Assembly (NCBI GenBank): GCA_949373145.1
Contig: CASICI010000012.1
Span: 47,386 to 111,385 of the forward strand
Direction: 5' to 3'
Origin: an uncultured Phycisphaerales bacterium
Lineage (GTDB): Bacteria; Planctomycetota; Phycisphaerae; Phycisphaerales; SM1A02
Length of the DNA: 64,000 nt
The position numbers and the translations under genes were made by a program. A model generated the notes under the pieces. It saw only the letters and a program-made list of their open reading frames with translations, had not been told where the DNA came from and did no database searches. Within the stretch, counting starts at the first letter, position 1; each line of letters starts with the position of its first letter. Of the stretch, positions 44,119 through 52,616 are shown piece by piece.

Positions 44119-46707
44119 ATGGCACGAAAAAGGACTTCGAAGGCAATGCGAAAGAAGACAAAGACCCCTCAACAGGCTGGACGATCCGCCATGCAGGTCG
44201 CAGGGTGGGTGCTGGTGGCCGCATTCTGGCTGTTTTTTGTGACGGCTCTCATCGGTTTCGATGCCGCTGACTGGCCTGCACGCTCGACGAGCGTTCACAA
44301 CGACCCGACCGCGAATCCGATGGGAATCGTGGGGGCGACCCTTGCCAACTGGTCGCTGCGGGCACTTGGATTCACCATCTGGGTGCTTCTGGCCTGGGCT
44401 TTGATCGGATTGGTCGCGGTCCTACGAGGCCGAGTGATCACGCACCCGACACTTCGAATTGTTGGTGCCTGCCTGTCCGGGCTGGCATTGGCAACGCTTG
44501 ATGTCACCTGGTTTGGTGGCGTGGCGGGCACCCCGACTGCTCCAGGGGGCTTGATTCCGAGCTACCTGTCCGAGCATCTTCAAGCCAGATTCAACGGATT
44601 CGGAGTCTCACTCTGGATGCTGACGGCATTCGTGATCGGTGCACTCATCGCCGGTGATGAACTGGTGCTTCGTCTCCCCAATGTTCTGAGAAGAACAGGC
44701 GACGTGTTCAACGAACGAATTCCAGCCTTCTTCTCGGCGGTCGCCGAACGCATCTCGACGACTCGCGGCGCACTGCGTCCTGCTGGCGGACCTGCCATCG
44801 ATGATCTCGAGGACTTCGAAGAAGTCGAGGATGAATACGAATACGAGTACGAAGACGAGGACGAGGACGAGGAAGAAGAAGAGGAGGAAGAGGAAGAAGA
44901 AGAAGAGGAAGACGAGTACGACTACGAGGACGTCGAGGAAGAGGAGGAGGAAGAAGAGGAAGAAATCCGCCCCGCCCTGACCAAGGAGCAACTGCGGGCC
45001 AAGATCGCAAGACTTCCCGTCCGAATGGCCTCCAGCAGGACCCCGGAACTCAAGGAAGCCGATCTTCCGCGTGAGGACAACTTCGAAGGCTATCTGTTTC
45101 CAGGCGTGGAATTCCTTGAAGCTTCCGAAGAGAACTTCTCGGAGCAGATGGAAGGCCATGTGCGAGAGCAGGCGGAAGTCCTCGAAGAGACTCTGCACAC
45201 GTTCCAGATCGACGCCGATGTGACGGGAATCGAAAGCGGTCCCGTCGTGACCTTGTATTCGGTCCAACTTGCGCCCGGAACCAGAGTGGCTCGCCTGAAC
45301 TCGATTCACAGCGACCTGGCACGAAGTCTTCAAGCCCCCAACATCAGAATCATCCCGACCATGGCCGGCAAGACCACCGTCGGAATCGAAGTGCCGAATC
45401 CTCGCAAGGAAAAGGTCAGACTGAGTGAACTCATGTCCAGTGGCGCAGCCAACGGCATGATCCTGCCCATGTTCCTGGGCAAGGACAACGCAGGTGAACC
45501 ACTCGTGGCGGATCTCGCCAGGATGCCGCACATGCTCATCGCGGGTACGACCGGTTCAGGCAAGAGCGTCTGCATGAATTCGATCATCATGAGCTGGCTC
45601 TACACCAAGCGACCCGATGAACTCAAGATGGTCCTGGTCGATCCGAAGATGGTTGAAATGAGTCAGTTTTCAGATGTGCCGCACTTGATGTGCCCGGTCG
45701 TCACTGAAATGACGAAAGCCGCAGCCATTCTCGAGTGGGCCGTGGGCAAGATGGAGGAACGATACGAACTTCTTCAGAAGTGTGGTGTGCGGGACATCGT
45801 CTCCTACAACGAACTGGAGGAAGAGGATCGTTGCGAACGAGCTGGTGCGGAGAGCGATCTCGCCAAGGCGAAGCTTCCGAACAAACTTCCCTATCTGGTC
45901 TTTGTGATCGATGAACTCGCAGACCTGATGATGACCGCCAAGGAAGTCGAGCATTCGATCGTCCGCATCGCCCAGAAGGCGAGAGCGGTCGGCATCCATC
46001 TGATTCTCGCGACACAGCGTCCCCAGGCCAACGTCGTCACCGGCCTGATCAAGAGCAACATGCCATGCAGGGTGTCCTTCAAGGTCGCTTCCGGCATGGA
46101 CAGTCGCATCGTTCTTGATCAGAAGGGTGCGGAACTTCTGCTTGGACAGGGTGACATGATGTTCCTCTCACCGGCAAGCACCGAGATCAAGCGATGTCAG
46201 GGCACACTGGTCACCGACAAGGAAACACGGGACGTGGCTCGCTTCCTCAAGACCGTGGCAGCACCGAATTTCGAACGCAGCCTGGTCGCGATCAAATCCT
46301 CCGGATCTGGTGGTGCGGATGAACACGATCCGGAGTCGGGGCTGGAGCCCAGCAAACGCGATCCCCTGTTCGATCAGGCGGTCGAGATCATGATCGAATC
46401 CGGTAGAGGCTCGGTCTCACTTCTTCAAAGAAGACTCGCGATCGGATACAGCCGGGCCTCCCGACTCGTCGATCAGATGGGCCTTGCCGGGATCCTGGGA
46501 GAACACAAGGGCTCGGTTGCCAGAGAAGTCATGCTCACGCTGGAAGACTGGCATCAGATGCGCGCGATGGAATCAGGGGAACTTGAGAATGGCTACGCCG
46601 CGGATGCCGCGGATGAAGCCGCCACGGACATTCAGGAAATGACCATCGTTCCCATCGAAGAAGAGGAGTCGGTTCCCGACGAAATGCCGGGAGAACATCT
46701 CCTCTAG
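44119..46707 (+). CDS. ftsK: DNA translocase FtsK/SpoIIIE
   Basis: 862-aa septal DNA pump that clears and aligns chromosomes during division. Four or so N-terminal membrane helices (about 35-190), then a linker, the alpha/beta motor with Walker A AGTTGSGKSV (about 475-484), LVFVIDELADLMM (Walker B) and ILATQRPQANVVTGLIKSNMP, and the C-terminal gamma winged helix (IMIESGRGSVSLLQRRLAIGYSRASRLVDQMG) that reads KOPS. The linker holds a strikingly acidic tract at about residues 228-284, nearly all Glu/Asp/Tyr. ATG 44119 follows CAGGAACT. Confidence 0.96.
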   Translation: MARKRTSKAMRKKTKTPQQAGRSAMQVAGWVLVAAFWLFFVTALIGFDAADWPARSTSVHNDPTANPMGIVGATLANWSLRALGFTIWVLLAWALIGLVAVLRGRVITHPTLRIVGACLSGLALATLDVTWFGGVAGTPTAPGGLIPSYLSEHLQARFNGFGVSLWMLTAFVIGALIAGDELVLRLPNVLRRTGDVFNERIPAFFSAVAERISTTRGALRPAGGPAIDDLEDFEEVEDEYEYEYEDEDEDEEEEEEEEEEEEEEDEYDYEDVEEEEEEEEEEIRPALTKEQLRAKIARLPVRMASSRTPELKEADLPREDNFEGYLFPGVEFLEASEENFSEQMEGHVREQAEVLEETLHTFQIDADVTGIESGPVVTLYSVQLAPGTRVARLNSIHSDLARSLQAPNIRIIPTMAGKTTVGIEVPNPRKEKVRLSELMSSGAANGMILPMFLGKDNAGEPLVADLARMPHMLIAGTTGSGKSVCMNSIIMSWLYTKRPDELKMVLVDPKMVEMSQFSDVPHLMCPVVTEMTKAAAILEWAVGKMEERYELLQKCGVRDIVSYNELEEEDRCERAGAESDLAKAKLPNKLPYLVFVIDELADLMMTAKEVEHSIVRIAQKARAVGIHLILATQRPQANVVTGLIKSNMPCRVSFKVASGMDSRIVLDQKGAELLLGQGDMMFLSPASTEIKRCQGTLVTDKETRDVARFLKTVAAPNFERSLVAIKSSGSGGADEHDPESGLEPSKRDPLFDQAVEIMIESGRGSVSLLQRRLAIGYSRASRLVDQMGLAGILGEHKGSVAREVMLTLEDWHQMRAMESGELENGYAADAADEAATDIQEMTIVPIEEEESVPDEMPGEHLL

Positions 46708-46733
46708 GAACCAGAGAGCAAATCGATTGCGAT

Positions 46734-46768
46734 GACGACCCTTCGAGAAATCGGAGGGTCGTCTTTCA
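46734..46768 (+). terminator. Terminator after ftsK
   Basis: Stem GACGACCCT / AGGGTCGTC (46734-46742 and 46755-46763) with a 12-base loop and a short T-run, 27 bases after the ftsK stop. Confidence 0.75.
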
Positions 46769-46826
46769 TTTCACTCTCGCAATCCAAGACCATTCATGGA
46801 AGAATCGAACGACAACAGGAGCAGAC

Positions 46827-48389
46827 ATGTCACCCACCATCACGACAACATTCTTGATTCTGGCATCCCCACTCTGTCCCGAGGTCATCGACCCCCCGAC
46901 CGAGACTGTGAATTATTGCATGCCGAAGTCGGAGACGGATCTGAGCCTGGAGGGATTCCAGCTTCAACTTCCGATCCAGACCGCGGAGAGCATCAATCGC
47001 TTCGGTGCCCCCAATGTCGAGACCATTCTCTCAAACGGACCGACCGCGAATCGCGTGGACATCGTCTTCATCGGAGATGGCTTCACTGAAGCCGATCTTC
47101 CGACATGGCCGGCGGTCGCGGTCGCGGGCTACGAGCGGCTCTTTCAATACGAACCATTCATTCGATATCGCGAGTACTTCAACGTCCATAGAGTTGACGT
47201 CATCTCCGCTGAGTCGGGTGTCGACAACGACCCCACCGAGGGTATCGAGCGTGACACGGCGCTCGACATGCGCTTCTGGTGCAGCAATATCGAACGTCTT
47301 CTCTGCATCAACACGGGGTCGGCGGCTGCGATGGCCGCCTTCGCACCCGACGTCGATCAGATCGCCGCGGTCGCCAACAGCACCAAGTACGGAGGTGCTG
47401 GATACGCAAGCGCCGAAATCGGAACCTATTCCGCCTTCAACTCATCCTCGGTGGAAGTCTTCATTCATGAACTGGGCCATTCACTGGGCAACCTGGCGGA
47501 CGAATACACCTACGGAGCCGGAAGTGACACCTACACCGGAGGGGAGTCATCCGCTGCGAACGCAAGCATCCTTGATTTCAAGACCATGAACGGAAGCGGC
47601 GAGAAATGGGATCGCTGGCTGGGCTTCGACCTTCAGGGAGTCGGCCAGCATGATTGTTTCGAAGGCTGTGCGTACCATTCGTTCGGCATCTACAGACCTT
47701 CCGTGAACTCGATGATGAGATCCCTGGCGCAGCCTTTCAACGCACCATCACGAGAGGAACTGATCGCACAGTTCTACACGCTCGTCGGCGTGGTCGACAC
47801 GTTTCAACCGATTGAAACCGCCGTTGATCCAGACGCGGTCCTCGTGGTGAACACCGTCTTCAGCGACTCTTCGGCGACGACCAAGACATGGTGGATCGAT
47901 GATGTCCAGCTCGAAACCGGCGAAGACAGTCTTGATCTCTCGGGGTACGCCGTCTCGTCGGGCGCTCGAATCACGGTTCGAGTGGTCGACCACACCGACA
48001 TGGTCCGAGATGAGACGATGCGCGACGCGTTGATGACGGAGGTCCACGAGTGGATCGTCGGCGGAACGGGCTGCAGCACCAGCGAAATCGTCGACTGCGA
48101 CGGAAGCGGTGCCTGTTGGCCGAACGTCTGGCTGGGCGATGGCTTCTGTGATGGCGTCATGCAGGTCTATGAGGCGGATTTCTGCTGTCTTGAGCTCGAT
48201 GGCGGAGACTGCAGCCTGCTGGAGTGCGGCCTGCTTCCTGAAGACATCAATGGAGATGGCGCGGTCAATGGGGGCGACCTGGCGGCACTTCTCGGCGGAT
48301 GGGGCTCGAGTGCCGCGGCACTCGATCTGGATGGAAATGGCACCGTCGGGGGTGGTGATCTCGCCAGACTGCTCGGAGCATGGAGCTGA
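46827..48389 (+). CDS. Secreted M64-family metallopeptidase with dockerin-like C-terminus
   Basis: 520 aa. NRVDIVFIGDGFTEADLPTW and FNVHRVDVISAESGVDNDP are typical of the IgA-peptidase M64 family; the zinc site is HELGHSLGNLADEY (about residue 214). A Cys-rich module follows (CDGSGACWPNVWLGDGFCDG ... DFCCLELDGGDC), similar to LNR-like calcium modules found in planctomycete secreted proteins, and the end holds two dockerin-like repeats (DINGDGAVNGGDLAALLGGW and DLDGNGTVGGGDLARLLGAW). It is exported, but the signal peptide is short. ATG 46827 follows AACAGGAGCAGAC. Substrate unknown. Confidence 0.87.
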   Translation: MSPTITTTFLILASPLCPEVIDPPTETVNYCMPKSETDLSLEGFQLQLPIQTAESINRFGAPNVETILSNGPTANRVDIVFIGDGFTEADLPTWPAVAVAGYERLFQYEPFIRYREYFNVHRVDVISAESGVDNDPTEGIERDTALDMRFWCSNIERLLCINTGSAAAMAAFAPDVDQIAAVANSTKYGGAGYASAEIGTYSAFNSSSVEVFIHELGHSLGNLADEYTYGAGSDTYTGGESSAANASILDFKTMNGSGEKWDRWLGFDLQGVGQHDCFEGCAYHSFGIYRPSVNSMMRSLAQPFNAPSREELIAQFYTLVGVVDTFQPIETAVDPDAVLVVNTVFSDSSATTKTWWIDDVQLETGEDSLDLSGYAVSSGARITVRVVDHTDMVRDETMRDALMTEVHEWIVGGTGCSTSEIVDCDGSGACWPNVWLGDGFCDGVMQVYEADFCCLELDGGDCSLLECGLLPEDINGDGAVNGGDLAALLGGWGSSAAALDLDGNGTVGGGDLARLLGAWS

Positions 48390-48478
48390 GGGAGAGATTA
48401 AGAACGGCTTTTTTCCCCGGAAGCCCCACAGAGCGGTCTCCTGAGGGTACTTTGAAACACCTAAAAGGAGCCCCGTCA

Positions 48479-49504
48479 ATGCATCCCAGAACTCTGATTA
48501 CAACGATTTCCACCTGCCTTCTGCTCACGATCGCCAATGCGTCAGCGAACAACCAGGCAGACACCTCGTCCGCCACGGCTGCACAGAAACTTGCCGCCAT
48601 GCAATTCATCGATTCGACCATCGAACCGATGACACTCCAAGCCCACACCCGAATCACGCAGATGACTGAATTCATCAGCACCAAGGGAATGGATGCGAAG
48701 TGGGACACCTACCGAAACACCCCCGCCGACAAGCCCAAAGGCATCAGTCTCGACAAGGCATACGACATCGCCCTGCAGAGAGTGATGAGCGAACATCCCA
48801 CACCGGATGCGGACGTCGCTGATTCGGCCGCCGCGCTGTCGAAGGAAAAAGCCCTCGTCACGAAGGACTGGGCTGCCTACGAGAACATGCAAGCCACGAT
48901 GCTCCGTGTCTCCTCCTTCATCCAGACCAATGGCATGATGGATGATTACACGACCTGGGCGAAGGACAAGGGTGCGGCGAATGCCAAAGCCGCCATGACT
49001 CGAGCCACCGAAGCGGACGCGAAGAACTCGGACGCCGTGACAGAAAACAACGCGAAGTTCAAGGCTCGACAGCGCTACCTTGCCTCGCACTGGAGTGAAG
49101 CGATGCACGTGGCCTCACTGGCGAATGACAGTGGCTACATCATGGAACGAAACAAGGGAAGCGTGGTCGCGGATTCACATCAGTATCCTTACCTTGATTC
49201 CCAGACCGAAGGTGTGAATCTCAACACCGAAGATCAGTCCAACGGTTCGCAGGACTACTGGGGCGGCAGCACCTACGGCGGCTACAACGACCCCTATTAC
49301 GATGTCTGGGGCCACCACAGCGGTGCGGCTCTGACCGGTCATGACGCCAACGGCATCCATCCCGCCTACGCACGATCAGCTGATCATCGATACCACAGCC
49401 CCGGCTCGATGGGTGCGCTCTCCACCGGAGACGTCCCCTCGGTGAAGTGGACTGGAAACCCAGGCCCAAGCTTCTCCACGGCAGCAGCCCATCCTGTGAA
49501 GTGA
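48479..49504 (+). CDS. Secreted protein of unknown function
   Basis: 341 aa with a clear signal peptide (TLITTISTCLLLTIANASA). The mature part is mostly helical and very Ala/Lys/Asp-rich (residues 25-230), with repeats of about 100 residues hinted at by two similar blocks (TRITQMTEFISTKGMDAKW and QATMLRVSSFIQTNGMMDDY), then a Gly/Tyr/His-rich tail (YWGGSTYGGYNDPYYDVWGHH). I do not recognise a family. ATG 48479 is preceded by AAAAGGAGCCCCGTCA, a strong ribosome site; the terminator behind it is one of the best in the window, so it is probably a well-expressed single gene. Confidence 0.78.
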   Translation: MHPRTLITTISTCLLLTIANASANNQADTSSATAAQKLAAMQFIDSTIEPMTLQAHTRITQMTEFISTKGMDAKWDTYRNTPADKPKGISLDKAYDIALQRVMSEHPTPDADVADSAAALSKEKALVTKDWAAYENMQATMLRVSSFIQTNGMMDDYTTWAKDKGAANAKAAMTRATEADAKNSDAVTENNAKFKARQRYLASHWSEAMHVASLANDSGYIMERNKGSVVADSHQYPYLDSQTEGVNLNTEDQSNGSQDYWGGSTYGGYNDPYYDVWGHHSGAALTGHDANGIHPAYARSADHRYHSPGSMGALSTGDVPSVKWTGNPGPSFSTAAAHPVK

Positions 49505-49522
49505 TCTCGCTCAAGACTCAAT

Positions 49523-49576
49523 CGGGAGCCGAGTCGAACCGTGCACACACGGACGACTCGGCTCCCGTTTTTTTTT
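49523..49576 (+). terminator. Rho-independent terminator
   Basis: Perfect 14-bp stem CGGGAGCCGAGTCG / CGACTCGGCTCCCG (49523-49536, 49554-49567) with an inner CCGTG/CACGG pair and nine T residues. Follows the secreted protein gene. Confidence 0.95.
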
Positions 49577-49614
49577 CCGCTCTGCCTGACATGATTCCCC
49601 GGAGACACCCGACG

Positions 49615-50067
49615 ATGATGACGCCTGAAACGATGAATACGGTGCTCGAGCACGCGATCGAGCAGGCTCGAAAATCCTGGTCGGAGGGCGGTATTCCAAT
49701 CGGCTCCGCTCTGGCGGAAGAAGATGGAACCATCGTCGCCGTCGGACACAACATGCGCGTCCAGAGCGGAGACCCGACGGCACACGCTGAAATGGTCTGC
49801 CTCCGGAATGCGGGACGACGCCGTGACTGGAACAAGCTCTATCTTGCCAGCACGCTCTCACCCTGTCAGATGTGCAGCGGATCCGCCTGCCTTTTCGGCG
49901 TCAAGCATGTGATCATCGGAGAACATCAGACCTATCTTGGTGCTGAACATTGGCTCGAGGAACATGACATCACGGTGGATGTTCTCGATGATCCACGCTG
50001 CATCGAGCTCATGACGATGCTGCAGACGGAAAAACCTGATCTGTGGGCCGAAGACATCGGTGGATGA
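49615..50067 (+). CDS. Cytosine deaminase, yeast FCY1-type
   Basis: 150-aa zinc deaminase of the CDA/tadA superfamily: GGIPIGSALAEEDGTIVAVGHNMR, HAEM (zinc His, catalytic Glu) and STLSPCQMCSGSACLFGVKH (zinc Cys pair) are present. The segment order and even the end, LDDPRCIELM ... WAEDIGG, follow yeast cytosine deaminase (HGE/TTLSPCDMC, DDERC...WFEDIGE) much more closely than TadA or E. coli CodA. It would convert cytosine to uracil in pyrimidine salvage. ATG 49615 is preceded by GGAGACACCCGACG; adjacent ATG 49618 is equally possible. Confidence 0.85.
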   Translation: MMTPETMNTVLEHAIEQARKSWSEGGIPIGSALAEEDGTIVAVGHNMRVQSGDPTAHAEMVCLRNAGRRRDWNKLYLASTLSPCQMCSGSACLFGVKHVIIGEHQTYLGAEHWLEEHDITVDVLDDPRCIELMTMLQTEKPDLWAEDIGG

Positions 50068-50079
50068 ACCGGATGGGCA

Positions 50080-51054
50080 TCACTCGGCGGTCTCCGCGAT
50101 CTCACGGACGGATTCCGCAAGGGAACGCACCGGCTGAAACCCCAGACGATCTCGTGCGAGATCGATGCAGGCTTCACTGTCTCTGACCTCCCCACCACGA
50201 GCCTCCTCGAGGGTCATGCGCACGGGCATCCCGAGCTGACGAGCGACGGTCTCCAGAACTTCGAGAATCGAAACACGAGTACCGGATCCGATGTTGTAGA
50301 CGCATCCTTGATGAGGCTCGACCAGAACGCCCGCTCTGAGGTTCGCTTGCACCACGTCACGGACATCGATGAAGTCCCTGGTCTGCCCGCCATCGCCGAA
50401 GATGCGGGCCGAGCCACCCGAGGAGAGTGCTTCCACGAATTTGGGGACGACGGCTGCGTAAGGCGAGTTATGAGGCTGACGTGGACCGAAGACGTTGAAG
50501 TACCGAAGGCGAGCGGTATCAAGTCCCGAAGGGTCTGCGTACGTACCGACCAGAGACTCACCCTCGAGCTTGGTCGCCGCGTAGGGTGACGTCGGCTCGA
50601 CCGGGTCGGTCTCGACCTTGGGGAGCCCCGGTAGATTGCCGTAGGCACTGCAACTGCCTGCATAGATCAGTCGGGAGACACCATGTCGAACACTTGCCTC
50701 GAGCACCGAACGGGTTCCCCCGACGTTCACGGCCTCATAGCGCTCCGGATGTTCGAGTGATTCAGGAACAGAGACCAGAGCGGCGTGGTGGTAGACGAGC
50801 TGGACACCCTCGAGTGCCTGGTCCAATGCGCCATCGTCGAGGATGGAGCCTTCCACGATTCGCAGAGACGCACGCCAGGGGCTCAATCGTTCGAGATCTC
50901 CCGAAGACAGATCATCAAGCACCGTGACGGTCGCCCCCTGACCGACCAGAGCCTCGACCAGGTGGGAGCCGATGAATCCGGCACCACCCGTGACACAGCA
51001 GGAAAGACCTTTGAAGGGCTGAAAGCGATTGGATGAGAGATCTGATGTGCTCAT
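50080..51054 (-). CDS. NAD-dependent epimerase (UDP-sugar 4-epimerase-like)
   Basis: 324-aa extended SDR. Rossmann motif VTGGAGFIGSHLVEAL, the DDLSSGD loop, AALVSVPES, active-site SxnYxxxK as AGSCSAYG ... SPYAATKLEGE, and RYFNVFGPRQ. This is the profile of UDP-glucose or UDP-GlcNAc 4-epimerases of cell-surface polysaccharide synthesis. ATG 51054 gives a protein of normal length; earlier codons fall in a leader with two hairpins. Confidence 0.92.
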   Translation of the reverse strand: MSTSDLSSNRFQPFKGLSCCVTGGAGFIGSHLVEALVGQGATVTVLDDLSSGDLERLSPWRASLRIVEGSILDDGALDQALEGVQLVYHHAALVSVPESLEHPERYEAVNVGGTRSVLEASVRHGVSRLIYAGSCSAYGNLPGLPKVETDPVEPTSPYAATKLEGESLVGTYADPSGLDTARLRYFNVFGPRQPHNSPYAAVVPKFVEALSSGGSARIFGDGGQTRDFIDVRDVVQANLRAGVLVEPHQGCVYNIGSGTRVSILEVLETVARQLGMPVRMTLEEARGGEVRDSEACIDLARDRLGFQPVRSLAESVREIAETAE

Positions 51055-51066
51055 GATGAGAACAAG

Positions 51067-51109
51067 GTACTTCAAAAAGTACATGAGCCGCGGTTTCCCG
51101 CGGCTCATG
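51067..51109 (-). promoter_or_regulatory. Leader hairpins upstream of the epimerase gene
   Basis: Perfect 12-bp stem CATGAGCCGCGG / CCGCGGCTCATG (51082-51093, 51098-51109) with a four-base loop. On the minus strand it is followed by GTACTTTTTGAAGTAC, itself a small hairpin with a T5 run, 13 bases before the epimerase ATG. The order stem then T-run in the leader is like an attenuator; it could also end an upstream transcript. Confidence 0.55.
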
Positions 51110-51462
51110 CATGTCAGTGGATTCGGTACCGAACCTATGCTTCGGATCAACCCCGAAGTCGCCGAAGCGAGGTTCTCTCCCGGCACGAATCGCCTTCCCA
51201 AGACTCCAAATTCATTCAATACCGAAACGATACGGCTCAAGTGGATCGGTATTGCTCACGTCCGTTTAGGAACAATCCTGAGGGAGACATGACACCTCAT
51301 GGCAGGGACAGTGCACACAAGGGAGGACACATCGAATTGTTACATCTGTGGGAGTCAGCAGAGTTTCTCACGCTCTGCCACCTGCTCTCAAACAGGTATG
51401 ACAACTATCCATCATGGAGGCGTTCACAGCAAGCATAAAAAAGGGAAAATGGGAATTTAATC
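51110..51462. other. Gene-poor spacer between epimerase leader and mscS
   Basis: About 350 bases. Apart from one possible small plus-strand ORF (entered separately) I see no coding region. It should contain the epimerase promoter on the minus strand; no -35/-10 pair could be chosen with confidence. Confidence 0.4.
51289..51438 (+). CDS. Possible small ORF of 49 aa
   Basis: ATG preceded by GAGGGAGAC, a fair ribosome site. The product (TPHGRDSAHKGGHIELLHLW ...) resembles nothing known. Only site and start quality support it, and it may be chance. Confidence 0.22.
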   Translation: MTPHGRDSAHKGGHIELLHLWESAEFLTLCHLLSNRYDNYPSWRRSQQA

Positions 51463-51502
51463 CACGATGTGGGCAAGGCTTAGAAGCCTCGCCCACATCG
51501 TG
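51463..51502 (-). terminator. Strong hairpin at the end of mscS
   Basis: Perfect 12-bp stem CACGATGTGGGC / GCCCACATCGTG with an inner AGGCT/AGCCT pair, 23 bases past the mscS stop. A T-rich stretch (CCCTTTTTTATG) follows on the minus strand at some distance. Confidence 0.7.
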
Positions 51503-51525
51503 AAAGAAGAGGGATATTCCAGAAA

Positions 51526-52482
51526 TCAAGACTCTGGAGAAGCCGCTTGATGCAGGGTGACTTCCCGTTGAGGGAATGGGAAGGAAATACCCTCGGCATC
51601 GAATGTCTTCTTCACGGTCTCGAGAAGGTCCATCTTGTAGAGCCCGAAGTCACTCGAGTCGACCCAGACACGAACATTGATGTCCACCGAGTTGTCTCCA
51701 AGGTTCACGACCTTGATCATGGGCGCAGGATCCTGGTGCGTACGTTGATCCGCAGAGACGATCTTTTCGAGTACCGAAAAGGCATGATCGATGTCGTCCT
51801 GATACCCGATGCCGAAGACAACGTCGATTCTGCGGACCGTTTCAGATGAGTAATTGATCAAGGAGCTGCTGGAAAGATCACTGTTTGGGATGATGACCCG
51901 CTTGTTGTCCAGCGTGGTCATGACGGTGTTGAACATCTGGATTTCACGAACCGTGCCACTGAATCCATTGGCTTCGATGAAATCTCCGAGCGAGAAGGGT
52001 TTCAGGATCAGAATGAGTATTCCACTGGCGAAGTTGGCGAGGGTGTTCTTCATCGCGAAACCAATGGCCAGAGAAGCCGCACCGATCACGAAACCAAGAC
52101 TGGCAGTCGGAACGCCCACGACGCCGAGAACCATGATCACCAGGAGAATTCGAAGTCCTATCGAGATCAGACTCAGGATGAATCCGGAGACTGCAGGATC
52201 GAGTTTCTTGATTTTCAAGGCGCGAGACACGAATTTCCTGAGCAGCATGATCAGGAAGAGACCGACGAAGAAAAGTACGAGCGCCAGCAGGAGCTTCGGG
52301 CCGTAGGTGATCACCCCGTCCATGACCAGATCCCAGATCACGCTGGTCTGCTCCTTGAGGTCATCGATGCTTCGAGCGTCCATCAGAGATTTCAGCTCTG
52401 AAGTGGGTGTCGTTTCAGAGCCGGGGACCGACGAAGAATCAGTCGCAGCCTGAGCCAGAAGAAAAAGTGGAAGAGAGGTCAT
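51526..52482 (-). CDS. Small-conductance mechanosensitive channel MscS family
   Basis: 318 aa. A signal-like start and a Ser/Thr-rich N-terminal segment, three membrane helices (LLLALVLFFVGLFLIMLL, FILSLISIGLRILLVIMV, then the pore helix), and the MscS core: GVPTASLGFVIGAASLAIGFAMKNTLANFASGILILILKPFSLGDFI is very typical, followed by the beta domain (NTVMTTLDNKRVIIPNSDL). It relieves osmotic pressure. ATG 52482, with GGCGGGAACAAATA before it. Confidence 0.93.
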   Translation of the reverse strand: MTSLPLFLLAQAATDSSSVPGSETTPTSELKSLMDARSIDDLKEQTSVIWDLVMDGVITYGPKLLLALVLFFVGLFLIMLLRKFVSRALKIKKLDPAVSGFILSLISIGLRILLVIMVLGVVGVPTASLGFVIGAASLAIGFAMKNTLANFASGILILILKPFSLGDFIEANGFSGTVREIQMFNTVMTTLDNKRVIIPNSDLSSSSLINYSSETVRRIDVVFGIGYQDDIDHAFSVLEKIVSADQRTHQDPAPMIKVVNLGDNSVDINVRVWVDSSDFGLYKMDLLETVKKTFDAEGISFPFPQREVTLHQAASPES

Positions 52483-52616
52483 TATTTGTTCCCGCCGGAA
52501 AGTGGTTGAGTAAAAAATGAACTGACGAATGCTACTGGATTCAAGAAATAGTGTCAGGATCAACCGCGAAGCTTGCAAATTCCCCACTGTGGGTGATAGT
52601 CAGAGCGGAGCTCGAA

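Noticed and set aside
51289..51438. Small ORF as a toxin or leader peptide
   Set aside because: Only a ribosome site supports it; the product has no hydrophobic helix or known motif. Kept as a low-confidence ORF only.
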